This document shows, piece after piece, positions 51,041-60,093 of a stretch of 64,000 bases of DNA; position 1 is the first letter of the stretch; each line of letters begins with the position of its first letter. A model generated the notes under the pieces. The model was not told the DNA's origin, made no database searches, and saw only the letters and a program-made list of their open reading frames with translations. Position numbers and translations under genes: made by a program. This DNA is from Elusimicrobiota bacterium. GTDB taxonomy: Bacteria > Elusimicrobiota > Elusimicrobia > FEN-1173. The stretch covers positions 62,001 to 126,000 of the forward strand of contig JADKCG010000002.1 of assembly GCA_016714745.1 (NCBI GenBank). Reading direction: 5' to 3'.

Positions 51041-51595
51041 TTGAAGACCACGCCCCTGCCACTGAACGGACTTATATTAATTGAACCTCGAGTGTTCGAA
51101 GATGACCGCGGCTGGTTTTATGAAAGCTTCTCAGAACACGAATTCGCGCGTGCACACCTTCCCCTCCGTTTTGTGCAAGACAACGTCAGCCGGTCCATCC
51201 GAGGAACCCTACGGGGTCTCCACTTTCAAAAGCCCCCGCACGCTCAAGGGAAAATGGTCTGCGTGCTCGAGGGAACGGTCTTCGACGTGGCAGTGGATCT
51301 TCGAAAAGGATCCCCCACCTTTGGGCACTGGCATGGAGAGGAACTATCGGCGAAAAATGCGCGCGCTCTTTATATCCCCCCCGGGTTCGCCCACGGGTTT
51401 TGCGCCATAAGCGAAACGGTTGTTTTCTTTTACAAATGCACAGCGGGGTACACGCCTTCCGCCGAAGGGGGGATTTTGTGGAGCGACCCCTCCCTCCGCA
51501 TTCGATGGCCGTCCATGTCCGAGCCCAAACGCCTCTCGGAAAAAGACCTTCAGTGGCCTCTCTTCCAAGACATCGAAGCTTCTCTGGATTTCTAA
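51041..51595 (+). CDS. rfbC: dTDP-4-dehydrorhamnose 3,5-epimerase family protein
   Basis: 184 residues from a TTG at 51041 with GGAG upstream. The cupin fold shows GLILIEPRVFEDDRGWFYES, then RGTLRGLHFQKPPHAQGKMV, which holds the catalytic His, and FGHWHGEELSAKN, PPGFAHGF. RmlC epimerises at C3 and C5 for dTDP-rhamnose. It stands alone and divergent from the rRNA operon, so it may be horizontally scattered rather than part of a rhamnose cluster. Confidence 0.9.
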   Translation: MKTTPLPLNGLILIEPRVFEDDRGWFYESFSEHEFARAHLPLRFVQDNVSRSIRGTLRGLHFQKPPHAQGKMVCVLEGTVFDVAVDLRKGSPTFGHWHGEELSAKNARALYIPPGFAHGFCAISETVVFFYKCTAGYTPSAEGGILWSDPSLRIRWPSMSEPKRLSEKDLQWPLFQDIEASLDF

Positions 51596-52503
51596 ATTCG
51601 GGAGGGGCGGGACATCCGGTGAAGCAGAGCGAGCCGACGGACAATATCCCCGTTGCGTACGGTCAATAGGCGTTCGAGAGAGAAACGTTCGACCGTAAAA
51701 CTGGCCATAACGGTTCCGTAAAACAGGGCTTGGTGAAGCGTCGCTTCGTCCAGTCGGTTGCCGCGCTTATTCAGATACCCCACAAACCCACCGGCGAAGG
51801 TGTCCCCGGCGCCCGTCGGGTCGAACACCTCTTCCAGAGGATAAGCGGGGGCACTGAACACATTTTTCTTAGAGAACAACAGAACACCGTGTTCTCCTTT
51901 TTTGACCACGACAAATTTAGGACCCCAGGACTGAATCAAACGTCCCGCCTGAATCAGGCTGGCCTTCCCGGACAATTGACGGGCTTCCCCATCGTTCAGG
52001 ATTAATATGTCAATCTCCCGACAGAGCGCTTTCAGGCTTTCCTTCTTCGTAGAGATCCACAAATTCATGGTGTCTGCGGCGATGAGTTTGGGACGCCGTA
52101 CTTGACGGAGAACCCGCATCTGAAGGTCGGGGTCGATGTTAGCCAAAAAAACACAATCGGCCGAACGATAACTTTCGGGAAGATTGGGAGAAAACTTTTC
52201 GAAAACGTTCAACCGGGTATCGAGCGTTTTGGCCTCATTGAGATCATATTCGTAAAAACCGGACCACCGAAACGTATCCCCCGGCGCGACCTGAAGCCCT
52301 TCTAAATCGATTTTTCTTCGGCGAAGTAAGTCTAGATTTTTAGATGGAAAATCCTGTCCCACCACCCCCACCAATTTGACGTTGGAAAAAAAACTGGACG
52401 AATATGAAAAATAAACCGCGGACCCGCCCAAGGCTTCCGTCCGTTCTCCAAAAGGTGTTTTTACCGAATCCAATGCCACAGAACCGACGACAACGATGCT
52501 CAC
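51592..52503 (-). CDS. PfkB-family carbohydrate kinase
   Basis: 303 residues from the GTG at 52503, preceded by GGAAGGGG; an ATG 27 codons upstream overlaps mltG and is unlikely. VSIVVVGSVALDSVKTPFGE begins the protein, GGSAVYFSYSSSFFS follows, and the C-terminal ATP/catalytic signature is FDPTGAGDTFAGGFVG (base Asp in GAGD). The sugar or nucleoside substrate is unknown. It ends the long operon and its stop overlaps the opposite rfbC end by four bases. Confidence 0.85.
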   Translation of the reverse strand: MSIVVVGSVALDSVKTPFGERTEALGGSAVYFSYSSSFFSNVKLVGVVGQDFPSKNLDLLRRRKIDLEGLQVAPGDTFRWSGFYEYDLNEAKTLDTRLNVFEKFSPNLPESYRSADCVFLANIDPDLQMRVLRQVRRPKLIAADTMNLWISTKKESLKALCREIDILILNDGEARQLSGKASLIQAGRLIQSWGPKFVVVKKGEHGVLLFSKKNVFSAPAYPLEEVFDPTGAGDTFAGGFVGYLNKRGNRLDEATLHQALFYGTVMASFTVERFSLERLLTVRNGDIVRRLALLHRMSRPSRI

Positions 52504-52552
52504 ATTTTTCCCCTTCCTTCGTAGTGGACCATCCGCTGAACGGCTGGATTCA

Positions 52553-53638
52553 TTATGACAAGCAAAACGCGTGTTCGGCAACACAGGCCGACACCTTTTT
52601 CCCTCCTTTCACGCCGCGCCGGTAGGAACGGACCGCGCGCTGGTGATCTTCATACGTGGAGGAAAAGATGTGTCCTCCCGCTCCGTCCGACACAAAATAG
52701 AGAGCGTCCGTCGCGGCAGGAGCCAACGCGGCGGCCAGGGACTCCCGGCCCGGGCTCGCGATGGGACCGGGGGGAAGGCCGTGACGGCGATACGTGTTGT
52801 AGGGAGAATCCACCAACAAATCTTTTTTATAGAGCGGGTTCTTCCATCCTCCTAGAGCGTATTGCACGGTCGGATCACACTCCAGACGCATGCCTTTTTT
52901 TAGCCGATTGTGAAACACGGCAGACACTCGCTCCCGTTCCTCGCCCCGACTCGTTTCCCGCTCAATCAGGGATGCCATTACCACCGCTTGACGCACCGTC
53001 CAGCGGCGTCCGTCCGCCAAGAGGAAACGACCCTCCGAGAGACCGTTGCTCGGGTCTGAGGTCCCGTTGAGTAACCGAACGGATCCGGCCACCAATGCGG
53101 ACCGAAACACATTTCGCCATTCGACGTTAAATCGTTCCCGTAAGACTCTCACCGGTTCAGAGGGAGGCGAACCTGGGTCAAAGAAATAGGTGTCTGGAAA
53201 AAGGAATCCTTCCCAAGGAGTGGCTTCCTCCAAAAATTCATCGGCACGGCAAATCCGGTGAGAGCCCAACCTCTCCGCCATCTGCCTCACCGCAAAACCT
53301 TCCGGGATCGTCACGCGCACGGTAGCCCCGCGACCAAGGAGGAGAGCCTGAAGAATCCGATCCGCCCGTTGATGGGCTGTGATCCGATAGATCCCGGCTT
53401 TCAGTTTCTGATCGGCTCGTGTCGATCGGGCGAGGAATTCCAACCACCCCGCCGATCGAACATGGCCGGCGGCACGCAATTGAAGCGCAATAACCCGGGC
53501 GCTTGCGCCGGGAGGAATCTCAACAAGACCCCCGCGGGAATCTCCCGGAGGACTATTCATCCAAAAAGAGAGAACCAAGACCAGGCTCGCCAACCCAATG
53601 AATAGGACACCACCGAGGCGAGCCGGGCGACCCATCAA
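52553..53638 (-). CDS. mltG: Endolytic murein transglycosylase MltG
   Basis: 361 residues. One N-terminal membrane segment (GGVLFIGLASLVLVLSF), a LysM-like part, then the catalytic Glu in ASLIERE (near residue 218) and the NTYRRHGLPPGPIASPG signature. It cuts nascent glycan strands at the inner membrane. Its ATG overlaps the ruvX stop (ATGA). Confidence 0.94.
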   Translation of the reverse strand: MMGRPARLGGVLFIGLASLVLVLSFWMNSPPGDSRGGLVEIPPGASARVIALQLRAAGHVRSAGWLEFLARSTRADQKLKAGIYRITAHQRADRILQALLLGRGATVRVTIPEGFAVRQMAERLGSHRICRADEFLEEATPWEGFLFPDTYFFDPGSPPSEPVRVLRERFNVEWRNVFRSALVAGSVRLLNGTSDPSNGLSEGRFLLADGRRWTVRQAVVMASLIERETSRGEERERVSAVFHNRLKKGMRLECDPTVQYALGGWKNPLYKKDLLVDSPYNTYRRHGLPPGPIASPGRESLAAALAPAATDALYFVSDGAGGHIFSSTYEDHQRAVRSYRRGVKGGKKVSACVAEHAFCLS

Positions 53639-54054
53639 GGGAGACCTGCTCTTCTGTCAAGAAAAGATTGAAGGAGGAGGGCCGCGGCGGCACGGTCCAC
53701 ACGGCCTTTCTCCCGGGAGGAACCGCCCCCCTCCCGAAGACGGCCCTGGGCCTCCCAACTGGAAAGACGCTCGTCCCAAAAAGTGACCGGCAATCCCGCC
53801 GCTTCCAATTCCACAGCAAATTTTCGAACGGCGTCCGCACTCTCGCCTTCCGTTCCATTCATATTCTTCGGCAATCCGAGGACCACGGCCGTCGCTCCCC
53901 GTTCCCGCGCCAGACCCACCAACGATTGCACAAGCCCCGCCAAGGATTTGGGTTCTAGGGTTGACAAAGGATGGGCCATTCTCCCTAACTCATCCGAAAT
54001 AGCCACCCCGACCCGACGACGCCCCCAATCCACACCCAGATAAACGTTTTTCAC
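53635..54054 (-). CDS. ruvX: RuvX/YqgF family (RNase H-like) protein
   Basis: 139 residues with an RNase H-like fold: VYLGVDWGRRRVGVAISDEL at the start, GLPKNMNGTEGESADAVRKF and WDERLSSWEAQG in the middle. The family helps mature 16S rRNA and was once proposed as a Holliday-junction resolvase. Confidence 0.93.
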   Translation of the reverse strand: MKNVYLGVDWGRRRVGVAISDELGRMAHPLSTLEPKSLAGLVQSLVGLARERGATAVVLGLPKNMNGTEGESADAVRKFAVELEAAGLPVTFWDERLSSWEAQGRLREGGGSSREKGRVDRAAAALLLQSFLDRRAGLP

Positions 54055-54111
54055 CGGAACAAAATATCAAAGCCCCTGACCAGCCGCAATGGCCCCACGG
54101 TTGCCCCCGCC

Positions 54112-56814
54112 TCAGGCCTCTGATTCAAACCGAACGATGACTTTATCCGTAGGACTGCTTTCTGCGAGGTCCGCATAAAATGAGTCGAGGGCCACGCTGT
54201 GGCGTTTTTCAACTTGTATGCGGCGAATTTTTAGGTTGGGGGTCAGTTCACCGACCAACGGAGAAAAGCCCTTTGCCAAAATAAGAACAGCCGCCAATCG
54301 TTCGTGGTGCGGCAGAACGGCGTTTTTTTCGATGATCAATTTGGCCAACCGGTCGCCGTCCCGGGACGTTCCCGGAACGAGCCCCATCACCGCAACCAAT
54401 CGCGGCCGACCATGTCCGACAATCACGACTTGGTCAATGCCCGGGGTGTCACGAAAGTGCGCCTCTAAAGCCGGGAGGGCGATCCGACGGCCGTGGGAGG
54501 TTTTGATCACTTCGGACCGGCGACCGATCAGATAAAGATAGCCCTCTTCGTCAAATCGTCCCAAATCACCGGTGGGCCACCATCCGGCCGGCGTCAGTGG
54601 GGGGGGGGCCCACGTTTCCGATTTATGGAGAAAAGGGCCTCGCACCAATACTTCCCCGTCCTCGGCGAGGTGGACCTCTTGGCCTGGGAACGGTTTTCCC
54701 ACGCTCCCGATCCGATAGTTGCCGGGAGGGTTCACGGCCACGGGCAAAATAATCTCTGACACTCCGTAAGATTCGTGAATCGGCATTCCGATCGCTTCAA
54801 AAAATCCCAAAACCTCGGGAGAACACGGGGCCGATCCGCTGATCACCAACCGCAACCGCCCCCCCCACACCCGCCTCAGCCATCGAAAAATCAAAAGGTC
54901 CCACATTCCGCAAACAATGCGCGGGGTCCATCCGACGCGGTGGCCCGCTCGTCTGCGCGAATGAACCTGTTGGGCGAACCGAAGGGCATTGTTAAAGATC
55001 CACCGGGCGGGTCGAGGAAGGACAGAGAGAACACCCTGGCGCCCTTTCTCAAAAAAGCGGGGGACACCGATGAGGAGAGTCGGCTTCACCTGAGTGAGCG
55101 CCGTCATGATCTCCCGAGGATTGGCCAGATACATGCAGGGGACTTTCCGTTCCATGGCCACCAAATTAAAAATTCGTTGGAAAAGGTTCGAGAGGGGGAG
55201 CCACGACAACGCCAGATCTTTTGGCCCAAACTTATTAAAGACCTGGGCCAAGGATCGCCGCACCTGGGAAAACTGCCCGTGCGTATAGGCCAACCCTTTG
55301 GGCTTCCCAGTCGTGCCCGAAGTGAAAATAATGGCGGCAGGGTCTTCTGGACGAACTCGCTCGATGGGAGGAATTCTCGCGTCTTGGGCGGATTCCGATA
55401 ACTCCGACCACGGCATCACACGCGGACGATGGACAGAATCTTTGGGCGGGTTTTCCCGCGTCAGAATCCACGCGAAACCGTCCCGCGTCATGGGGTCCCA
55501 CTCTTTCATGTCGTCCAACCGTTGGATAATTAATCCCGTGCATTGGGAACGTTTAATAATGTCCGCGATTCCCTCCGGTGACATGAAAGGATCGAGGCCA
55601 ACGACAATCCCGCCCGCCCAATGGATGCCAAACTGAGCCATCTCCCAGGCCAGGCTGTTGGGCATCAGAATCCCCACCCGATCGCCGGGGCGCATTCCGA
55701 GCCACGCCAGACCTCGCGCAAGATCCCTCGCCCCATCGTATAGCTCTTGCCAAGAGACAGACCGTCGGCCCCGTTCGGTTGGTTCAAACCCAAACCGAAC
55801 GTCGGGCGACCGGCGGGCTTTCCCCAGAAGAAAACCGGGCAAGGTCTCTGGTTCCGGGAAAGGAACGACGGATTCGGACACAGGAGCCAGGGCTACTGAG
55901 GGAAAGAGTGCCCGGAGAAGGCGGAACAATTGGCCGTTCTCATTCACCAGCCCAAACCCGACCCCAGGCGAAGGATCTGGTCTTGGGGGAGCCACCCAAT
56001 GGGCCTGGAAGAGCGGGATGCCCCGAGAGACAACACTCTGAACCTCTTTCCCAAAAAACGATTGAACCGCGCCCTTTAATTCCCGAAAAGTCCAAGCGGC
56101 TTTCAGGGAATTGACGGAATCGAGGCGAAAAGATTCCGGAGCGTCTGGGGAAAAGACAGCGGGGTAGAGTTGAATGGTCCTTTCGCGACGCGGACGAGCC
56201 AAATCAAAAAACCAAACGGAGGCGCCCGTGCGACGGCGAACTTTCGCGATCTCATCCAAAGCGTCGTCCCTCAACGCCGCTGTTGGCAGGTGATGCAGGG
56301 AAAAAAGGCTAACCACGACATCCACCTCGGGCGGGACCTCGGCGGAGAACTTTGTCATGTCCCCCACACGCAGACTGACCCGAGAGGAAAGACCTTTCTC
56401 GCGAAAGTTCTCGTTTCCGACAAACACCATGCGAGGGGAAAGATCGAACCCCAGCCCGTGGAGATCCGGGCGCAAGGTAGCCAGATGGGTTAAGAACCGG
56501 CCCGTGCCGCACCCCAAATCGATCACCAACCCGTTCCGGGGAACCAGGAGGGAAACAGCCCGCGCTGCAAAGTGATACACGGGGTCTATCGGCCCTTCAA
56601 ACTCGCCTTGGTGATCCCACGCCCGAACTTGATCCACCGAATCCATTACGGCCCCCGGTTCCGGTTCCCTCTGGAGGCGGCGGGGGAAGACGCTCTCCAA
56701 TACAAGCATTCGAATCAACCCCAGCGCTTGGGACACCGCGCCGCCGGAAAGCATCCCCGCCGGCGCTTTTTGGACCCATCCGCCCGTGAGCCTCTGTTGT
56801 GAATCCGATTTCAA
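54112..56814 (-). CDS. Methyltransferase / acyl-CoA-synthetase fusion protein
   Basis: 900 residues. Residues 97-105 (VIDLGCGTG) with the following DLSP start a class I SAM methyltransferase fold that ends near 275. The second part is an adenylate-forming enzyme of the long-chain acyl-CoA synthetase type: P-loop TSGTTGKPKG at 498-507, YGVSE at 683-687, and TGDLGRFDEEGYLYLIGRRS near 748-767. The ACS half presumably activates a fatty acid. The fused methyltransferase suggests modification of the same or a linked lipid. The stop is 57 bases before ruvX; the ATG overlaps the response-regulator stop. Confidence 0.82.
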   Translation of the reverse strand: MKSDSQQRLTGGWVQKAPAGMLSGGAVSQALGLIRMLVLESVFPRRLQREPEPGAVMDSVDQVRAWDHQGEFEGPIDPVYHFAARAVSLLVPRNGLVIDLGCGTGRFLTHLATLRPDLHGLGFDLSPRMVFVGNENFREKGLSSRVSLRVGDMTKFSAEVPPEVDVVVSLFSLHHLPTAALRDDALDEIAKVRRRTGASVWFFDLARPRRERTIQLYPAVFSPDAPESFRLDSVNSLKAAWTFRELKGAVQSFFGKEVQSVVSRGIPLFQAHWVAPPRPDPSPGVGFGLVNENGQLFRLLRALFPSVALAPVSESVVPFPEPETLPGFLLGKARRSPDVRFGFEPTERGRRSVSWQELYDGARDLARGLAWLGMRPGDRVGILMPNSLAWEMAQFGIHWAGGIVVGLDPFMSPEGIADIIKRSQCTGLIIQRLDDMKEWDPMTRDGFAWILTRENPPKDSVHRPRVMPWSELSESAQDARIPPIERVRPEDPAAIIFTSGTTGKPKGLAYTHGQFSQVRRSLAQVFNKFGPKDLALSWLPLSNLFQRIFNLVAMERKVPCMYLANPREIMTALTQVKPTLLIGVPRFFEKGRQGVLSVLPRPARWIFNNALRFAQQVHSRRRAGHRVGWTPRIVCGMWDLLIFRWLRRVWGGRLRLVISGSAPCSPEVLGFFEAIGMPIHESYGVSEIILPVAVNPPGNYRIGSVGKPFPGQEVHLAEDGEVLVRGPFLHKSETWAPPPLTPAGWWPTGDLGRFDEEGYLYLIGRRSEVIKTSHGRRIALPALEAHFRDTPGIDQVVIVGHGRPRLVAVMGLVPGTSRDGDRLAKLIIEKNAVLPHHERLAAVLILAKGFSPLVGELTPNLKIRRIQVEKRHSVALDSFYADLAESSPTDKVIVRFESEA

Positions 56815-57500
56815 GGGGTTCCCTCGCCTAGAAAATACCCCTCCATCCCTCGTGCTTGGATAAAGGGTCCGTAGGGTCCCAACCGCTCGCGCAGGGTGTT
56901 GATCGACGTGTCAACCGCGGTGCCTGGAACGGGAGATTCATCGTCATTGACCGATCGAAAAAGACGTTCGTAGGGAACAACTTTTCCCGAATTTTTTAAC
57001 AAGGTCACCAACAGATCGAGTTCTTTTCGTCGGAGCGGGATCGGAACACCGTCCACCTCGGCGCGCCGAGATTCCAAGTCCACGGAGATCCCTCTCCATT
57101 GGATCAACACGGAAGTGACCGGGGTACTGGAGGCCCGGCGAAGCAGTGCTTCCACGCGGGCCAGGAATTCTGCGGGTTCAAATGGTTTGGTGATGTAATC
57201 GTCCCCCCCGGTTTTGAGGCCCTCCACTTTGTCCTGGGTTTTCGTAAGAGAGGTGAGGAGCAGGATCGGGAGGGCCCGCGTCCGGGGATCGCTCCTAAGA
57301 ATCTCGCAAAATTTGAACCCAGAAATCCCCGGCAATCGAATATCGACCACCACCAGATCAGGGGTTTCTTTGAAGACCACAGTCAGAGCCTCTTCGGCGG
57401 AGTCCACATCCAACACCCGATATCCGGCGCGTGTTAATAAAACCCGGGTGGTCAATCGCATATCCGGATCATCTTCCACAAAAAGGATGAATTGTTTCAT
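56811..57500 (-). CDS. OmpR/PhoB-type response regulator
   Basis: 229 residues. Receiver domain: acidic D10-D11, phospho-acceptor D53 (VVVDIRLPG), T/S at 83-84 and K105 (KPF). The winged-helix output domain at 130-225 has LRRKELDLLVTLLKNSGKVV and the RERLGP turn. It is paired with the kinase upstream, overlapping it by four bases. Confidence 0.92.
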   Translation of the reverse strand: MKQFILFVEDDPDMRLTTRVLLTRAGYRVLDVDSAEEALTVVFKETPDLVVVDIRLPGISGFKFCEILRSDPRTRALPILLLTSLTKTQDKVEGLKTGGDDYITKPFEPAEFLARVEALLRRASSTPVTSVLIQWRGISVDLESRRAEVDGVPIPLRRKELDLLVTLLKNSGKVVPYERLFRSVNDDESPVPGTAVDTSINTLRERLGPYGPFIQARGMEGYFLGEGTP

Positions 57501-58882
57501 GCGTTCCCCTTGGCTGTTGGAAGTGTGAAAAAGAGGGCGGTCCCTTTTCCCAGCGTGGTCTCCACACGCAAACGTCCGCCGTGACCTTCCACTAAACTCT
57601 TAACAATGGAAAGCCCCATTCCCGATCCTTCTTGGGGTCCGGTGTTCTGAGTTCGAACCGGGTCAAACAGGCGGGACAATCGTTCGGGATCAATACCGTG
57701 CCCGGTGTCTTTGACACAAAATTCAACCCATCCGGTCCCCAGGGGGACCGCAGACAGCGTGATCGTTTCTCCGCGGCGCGTAAACTTAAAGGCGTTGGCA
57801 ATGAGGTTGAGAAAAATGCGCAGGGTCTTTTCCTCATCCGCCTCTAAGAAAGGAATCCCCTCGGGGAAACTGACCGAAAAGGATTTGGCCGCTTCTTCCG
57901 CCAAGGGGGTGTAGAGACGGGCCAATTCCTCCACCATGGGGACAACGGAGAAGACCGCTTTTCGGAAGGGAAGATTCCCCTCGCGCAATTGGGCCACATC
58001 CAAAATATTGTTGACCATAACCCGCAAACGAAGAGCCGCCCGTTCAATGGACTCGACCAACGTCACGTCATCTCCCGCGGGGTTCCCCGCCCGCAACACT
58101 TTGGCGGCGGTGCTGATGGCGCTTAATGGATTGCGCAGGTCGTGGGAGATGCTGTACAGAATTCGCTCTTTCATCGCATCGAGATCACGCAACTGGAGAG
58201 CCATGGCGTTAAACTCTTTGGCCAACCCTCGCAACTCTCCGGGAGCCTTTTCGGACACGCGGGTGTCTCGGGCCCCCGCCCCAATTTGGCGAACACCCAC
58301 CGCCAAGGAATGAATCGGGCGGGTCAGCGTGCGGGCGGCCAACAACGAAAGACCAATGGCCAGGGCCAACGCGACCCCTGCCAACCAAGCGAATCGATGA
58401 GCGGTGGATTTCAATGTTTGGCGAAGGTCCCGGAGGATCCGATCCCCGTCGTACACCATGCGAGCGGTGGCCACCCATTTGCCCTGATCAAGTATCGGGA
58501 CCCTGTATTCCCACGCGCCTTTCCCTTTGGGTCCTTGAATCCATTCTTTTTCCGGGCTCACGGGGATCCACGACGAGCGCTTTCCCCGCTTGGCCAGATC
58601 GGTGTGCATAATCAGATGGCCCCGAGGATCCACGCAAGAGGCTTCCCTGAACGAGGTCTCCGCTTTAAGTCTGTTCATAAAATCAATCAATCCCAATTCA
58701 TCCCGTGACAAAAGGGCATCGTTACACGCCAGCGCCAGATGCTCAGCCGTGATCCAGTGGGCCTTTCCTGTTTCCTGAATCAAATGTTGACGCTCCGCCC
58801 ACAAAAGCGCGCCCGAATAACCCGTGAGCAGGAAGATCGTGAGCCCCCCAATGGCAATGGCAAAACGGCTTGCGAGATTCAT
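57497..58882 (-). CDS. Sensor histidine kinase
   Basis: 461 residues. Two membrane segments (11-28 and about 163-183) flank a periplasmic sensor domain of about 130 residues, followed by a HAMP-type region, the H-box SISHDLRNPLS with phospho-accepting H247, N box NLIANAFKF, G1 VKDTGHGID and G2 GSGMGLSIVKS. It phosphorylates the next gene's product. The signal is unknown; the neighbours suggest outer-surface or secretion stress. Confidence 0.93.
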   Translation of the reverse strand: MNLASRFAIAIGGLTIFLLTGYSGALLWAERQHLIQETGKAHWITAEHLALACNDALLSRDELGLIDFMNRLKAETSFREASCVDPRGHLIMHTDLAKRGKRSSWIPVSPEKEWIQGPKGKGAWEYRVPILDQGKWVATARMVYDGDRILRDLRQTLKSTAHRFAWLAGVALALAIGLSLLAARTLTRPIHSLAVGVRQIGAGARDTRVSEKAPGELRGLAKEFNAMALQLRDLDAMKERILYSISHDLRNPLSAISTAAKVLRAGNPAGDDVTLVESIERAALRLRVMVNNILDVAQLREGNLPFRKAVFSVVPMVEELARLYTPLAEEAAKSFSVSFPEGIPFLEADEEKTLRIFLNLIANAFKFTRRGETITLSAVPLGTGWVEFCVKDTGHGIDPERLSRLFDPVRTQNTGPQEGSGMGLSIVKSLVEGHGGRLRVETTLGKGTALFFTLPTAKGNA

Positions 58883-60093
58883 GGGCGATTTTTTAGCTGG
58901 CGCATGACTCGCTCCAAGGCCCGGGCCGCCATCTCATCGGCGGGGGCCAGGGCCACGCTCCGCTCAAAAGCTTTCTGAGCCGCCACCAGATCCCCTCGGG
59001 AATATTCCATGAGCCCCCGGGAATAGTATTCCGACGCCCGTTCTCGCTCCTGGGCGGAAGGCCCCGTGGCGGGAACATTCGCCGGTTTGGCGGGGGATGT
59101 CCCCCACGCATGGGAGAGCCGCCCTAAATTTTCCCGAGCTTCGGTGTTGAGCGGGTCCTCCTTCAACACCGCCAGCCATTCTCGCACCGCGTCGGCCTGC
59201 CGCCCTTGGGCTTGCGCCTCACGAGCGCGGCCTAAGCGGCGGCCCAGGTCTTCTCGATTGGTTTCTTTCTGAAGAATTTCCTCAATCCGTTTGGCCTCGT
59301 CCACAGCAAACCGGTTCACCGGGTCTAACTTTGCGCTTTCACGGTAGAGTGCCAGGGCGGCCCGATAATCGCCCGCCAAATAGTGTTGTTCGGCCAACGC
59401 CATTTTTCCTCGGGCCATGGCGCGCCGCTCCTCTTTTTTCCGTGCCCCCTCGGTTTCGCGCACAATCTCCGCCAATCGCGCGTCCGTGGGTTCAAGATCC
59501 AACGCTTTTTTCCATTCGGAAAGAGCCCCGTTCCTATCCACCCGCTCATAGGCCAAAAACCCAGCCACGCGATGAACATCCGCTTCTCCCGGAAGTCTCC
59601 CGGCGGCCGCCCCGGACGACAAGGAAACGCTCAGGTCCCGAACATAATTCTTGATGCGCACCCCCTTAGCATCGTCCGGCAGGGTGATTTGCAATTGGAG
59701 GTCTAACCCACGGCAGGTGTGAAGGAGCGATTCCGGCGTGGTCCGCCAGTTGTGTTCGTACGACGCACGCAGGCTGTCCAAGGCCCGTCGGGTCTCTTTC
59801 TCCCGCGCCGCCAACACCCGTTGGGCATTGTCCACCGCCGGGCCTCGGTCTTCCCGGGCCAGGGCGTCCAATTCCCGCTCCTGTTTTTCAATGGCGCGCG
59901 ATGTGGTGTCCATTCGATTTAATGCGCCCAAATTTCCCGGACGTTCGGACAAAACATCCAACAACGCCTCCATAGCGCCCGCCAGGTCCCCTTGGGCCTG
60001 GCGTTCCGACCATAAACGGTAGAGAGGATCCTCCTCCGCCCGAAGCGTGAAGGCACAGAGAAGAAGAACCGTTATCGCGGCGAGTCGTTCCAT
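58879..60093 (-). CDS. Secreted/periplasmic TPR-repeat protein
   Basis: 404 residues with a signal peptide (ITVLLLCAFTLRA) and at least four TPR-like helix pairs, for example QHYLAGDYRAALALYRESAK and YSRGLMEYSRGDLVAAQKAF. The middle has a domain that I do not recognise (residues 115-170). TPR proteins usually scaffold complexes. It overlaps the downstream kinase gene by four bases and the PorV-like gene upstream by 22. Confidence 0.78.
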   Translation of the reverse strand: MERLAAITVLLLCAFTLRAEEDPLYRLWSERQAQGDLAGAMEALLDVLSERPGNLGALNRMDTTSRAIEKQERELDALAREDRGPAVDNAQRVLAAREKETRRALDSLRASYEHNWRTTPESLLHTCRGLDLQLQITLPDDAKGVRIKNYVRDLSVSLSSGAAAGRLPGEADVHRVAGFLAYERVDRNGALSEWKKALDLEPTDARLAEIVRETEGARKKEERRAMARGKMALAEQHYLAGDYRAALALYRESAKLDPVNRFAVDEAKRIEEILQKETNREDLGRRLGRAREAQAQGRQADAVREWLAVLKEDPLNTEARENLGRLSHAWGTSPAKPANVPATGPSAQERERASEYYSRGLMEYSRGDLVAAQKAFERSVALAPADEMAARALERVMRQLKNRP

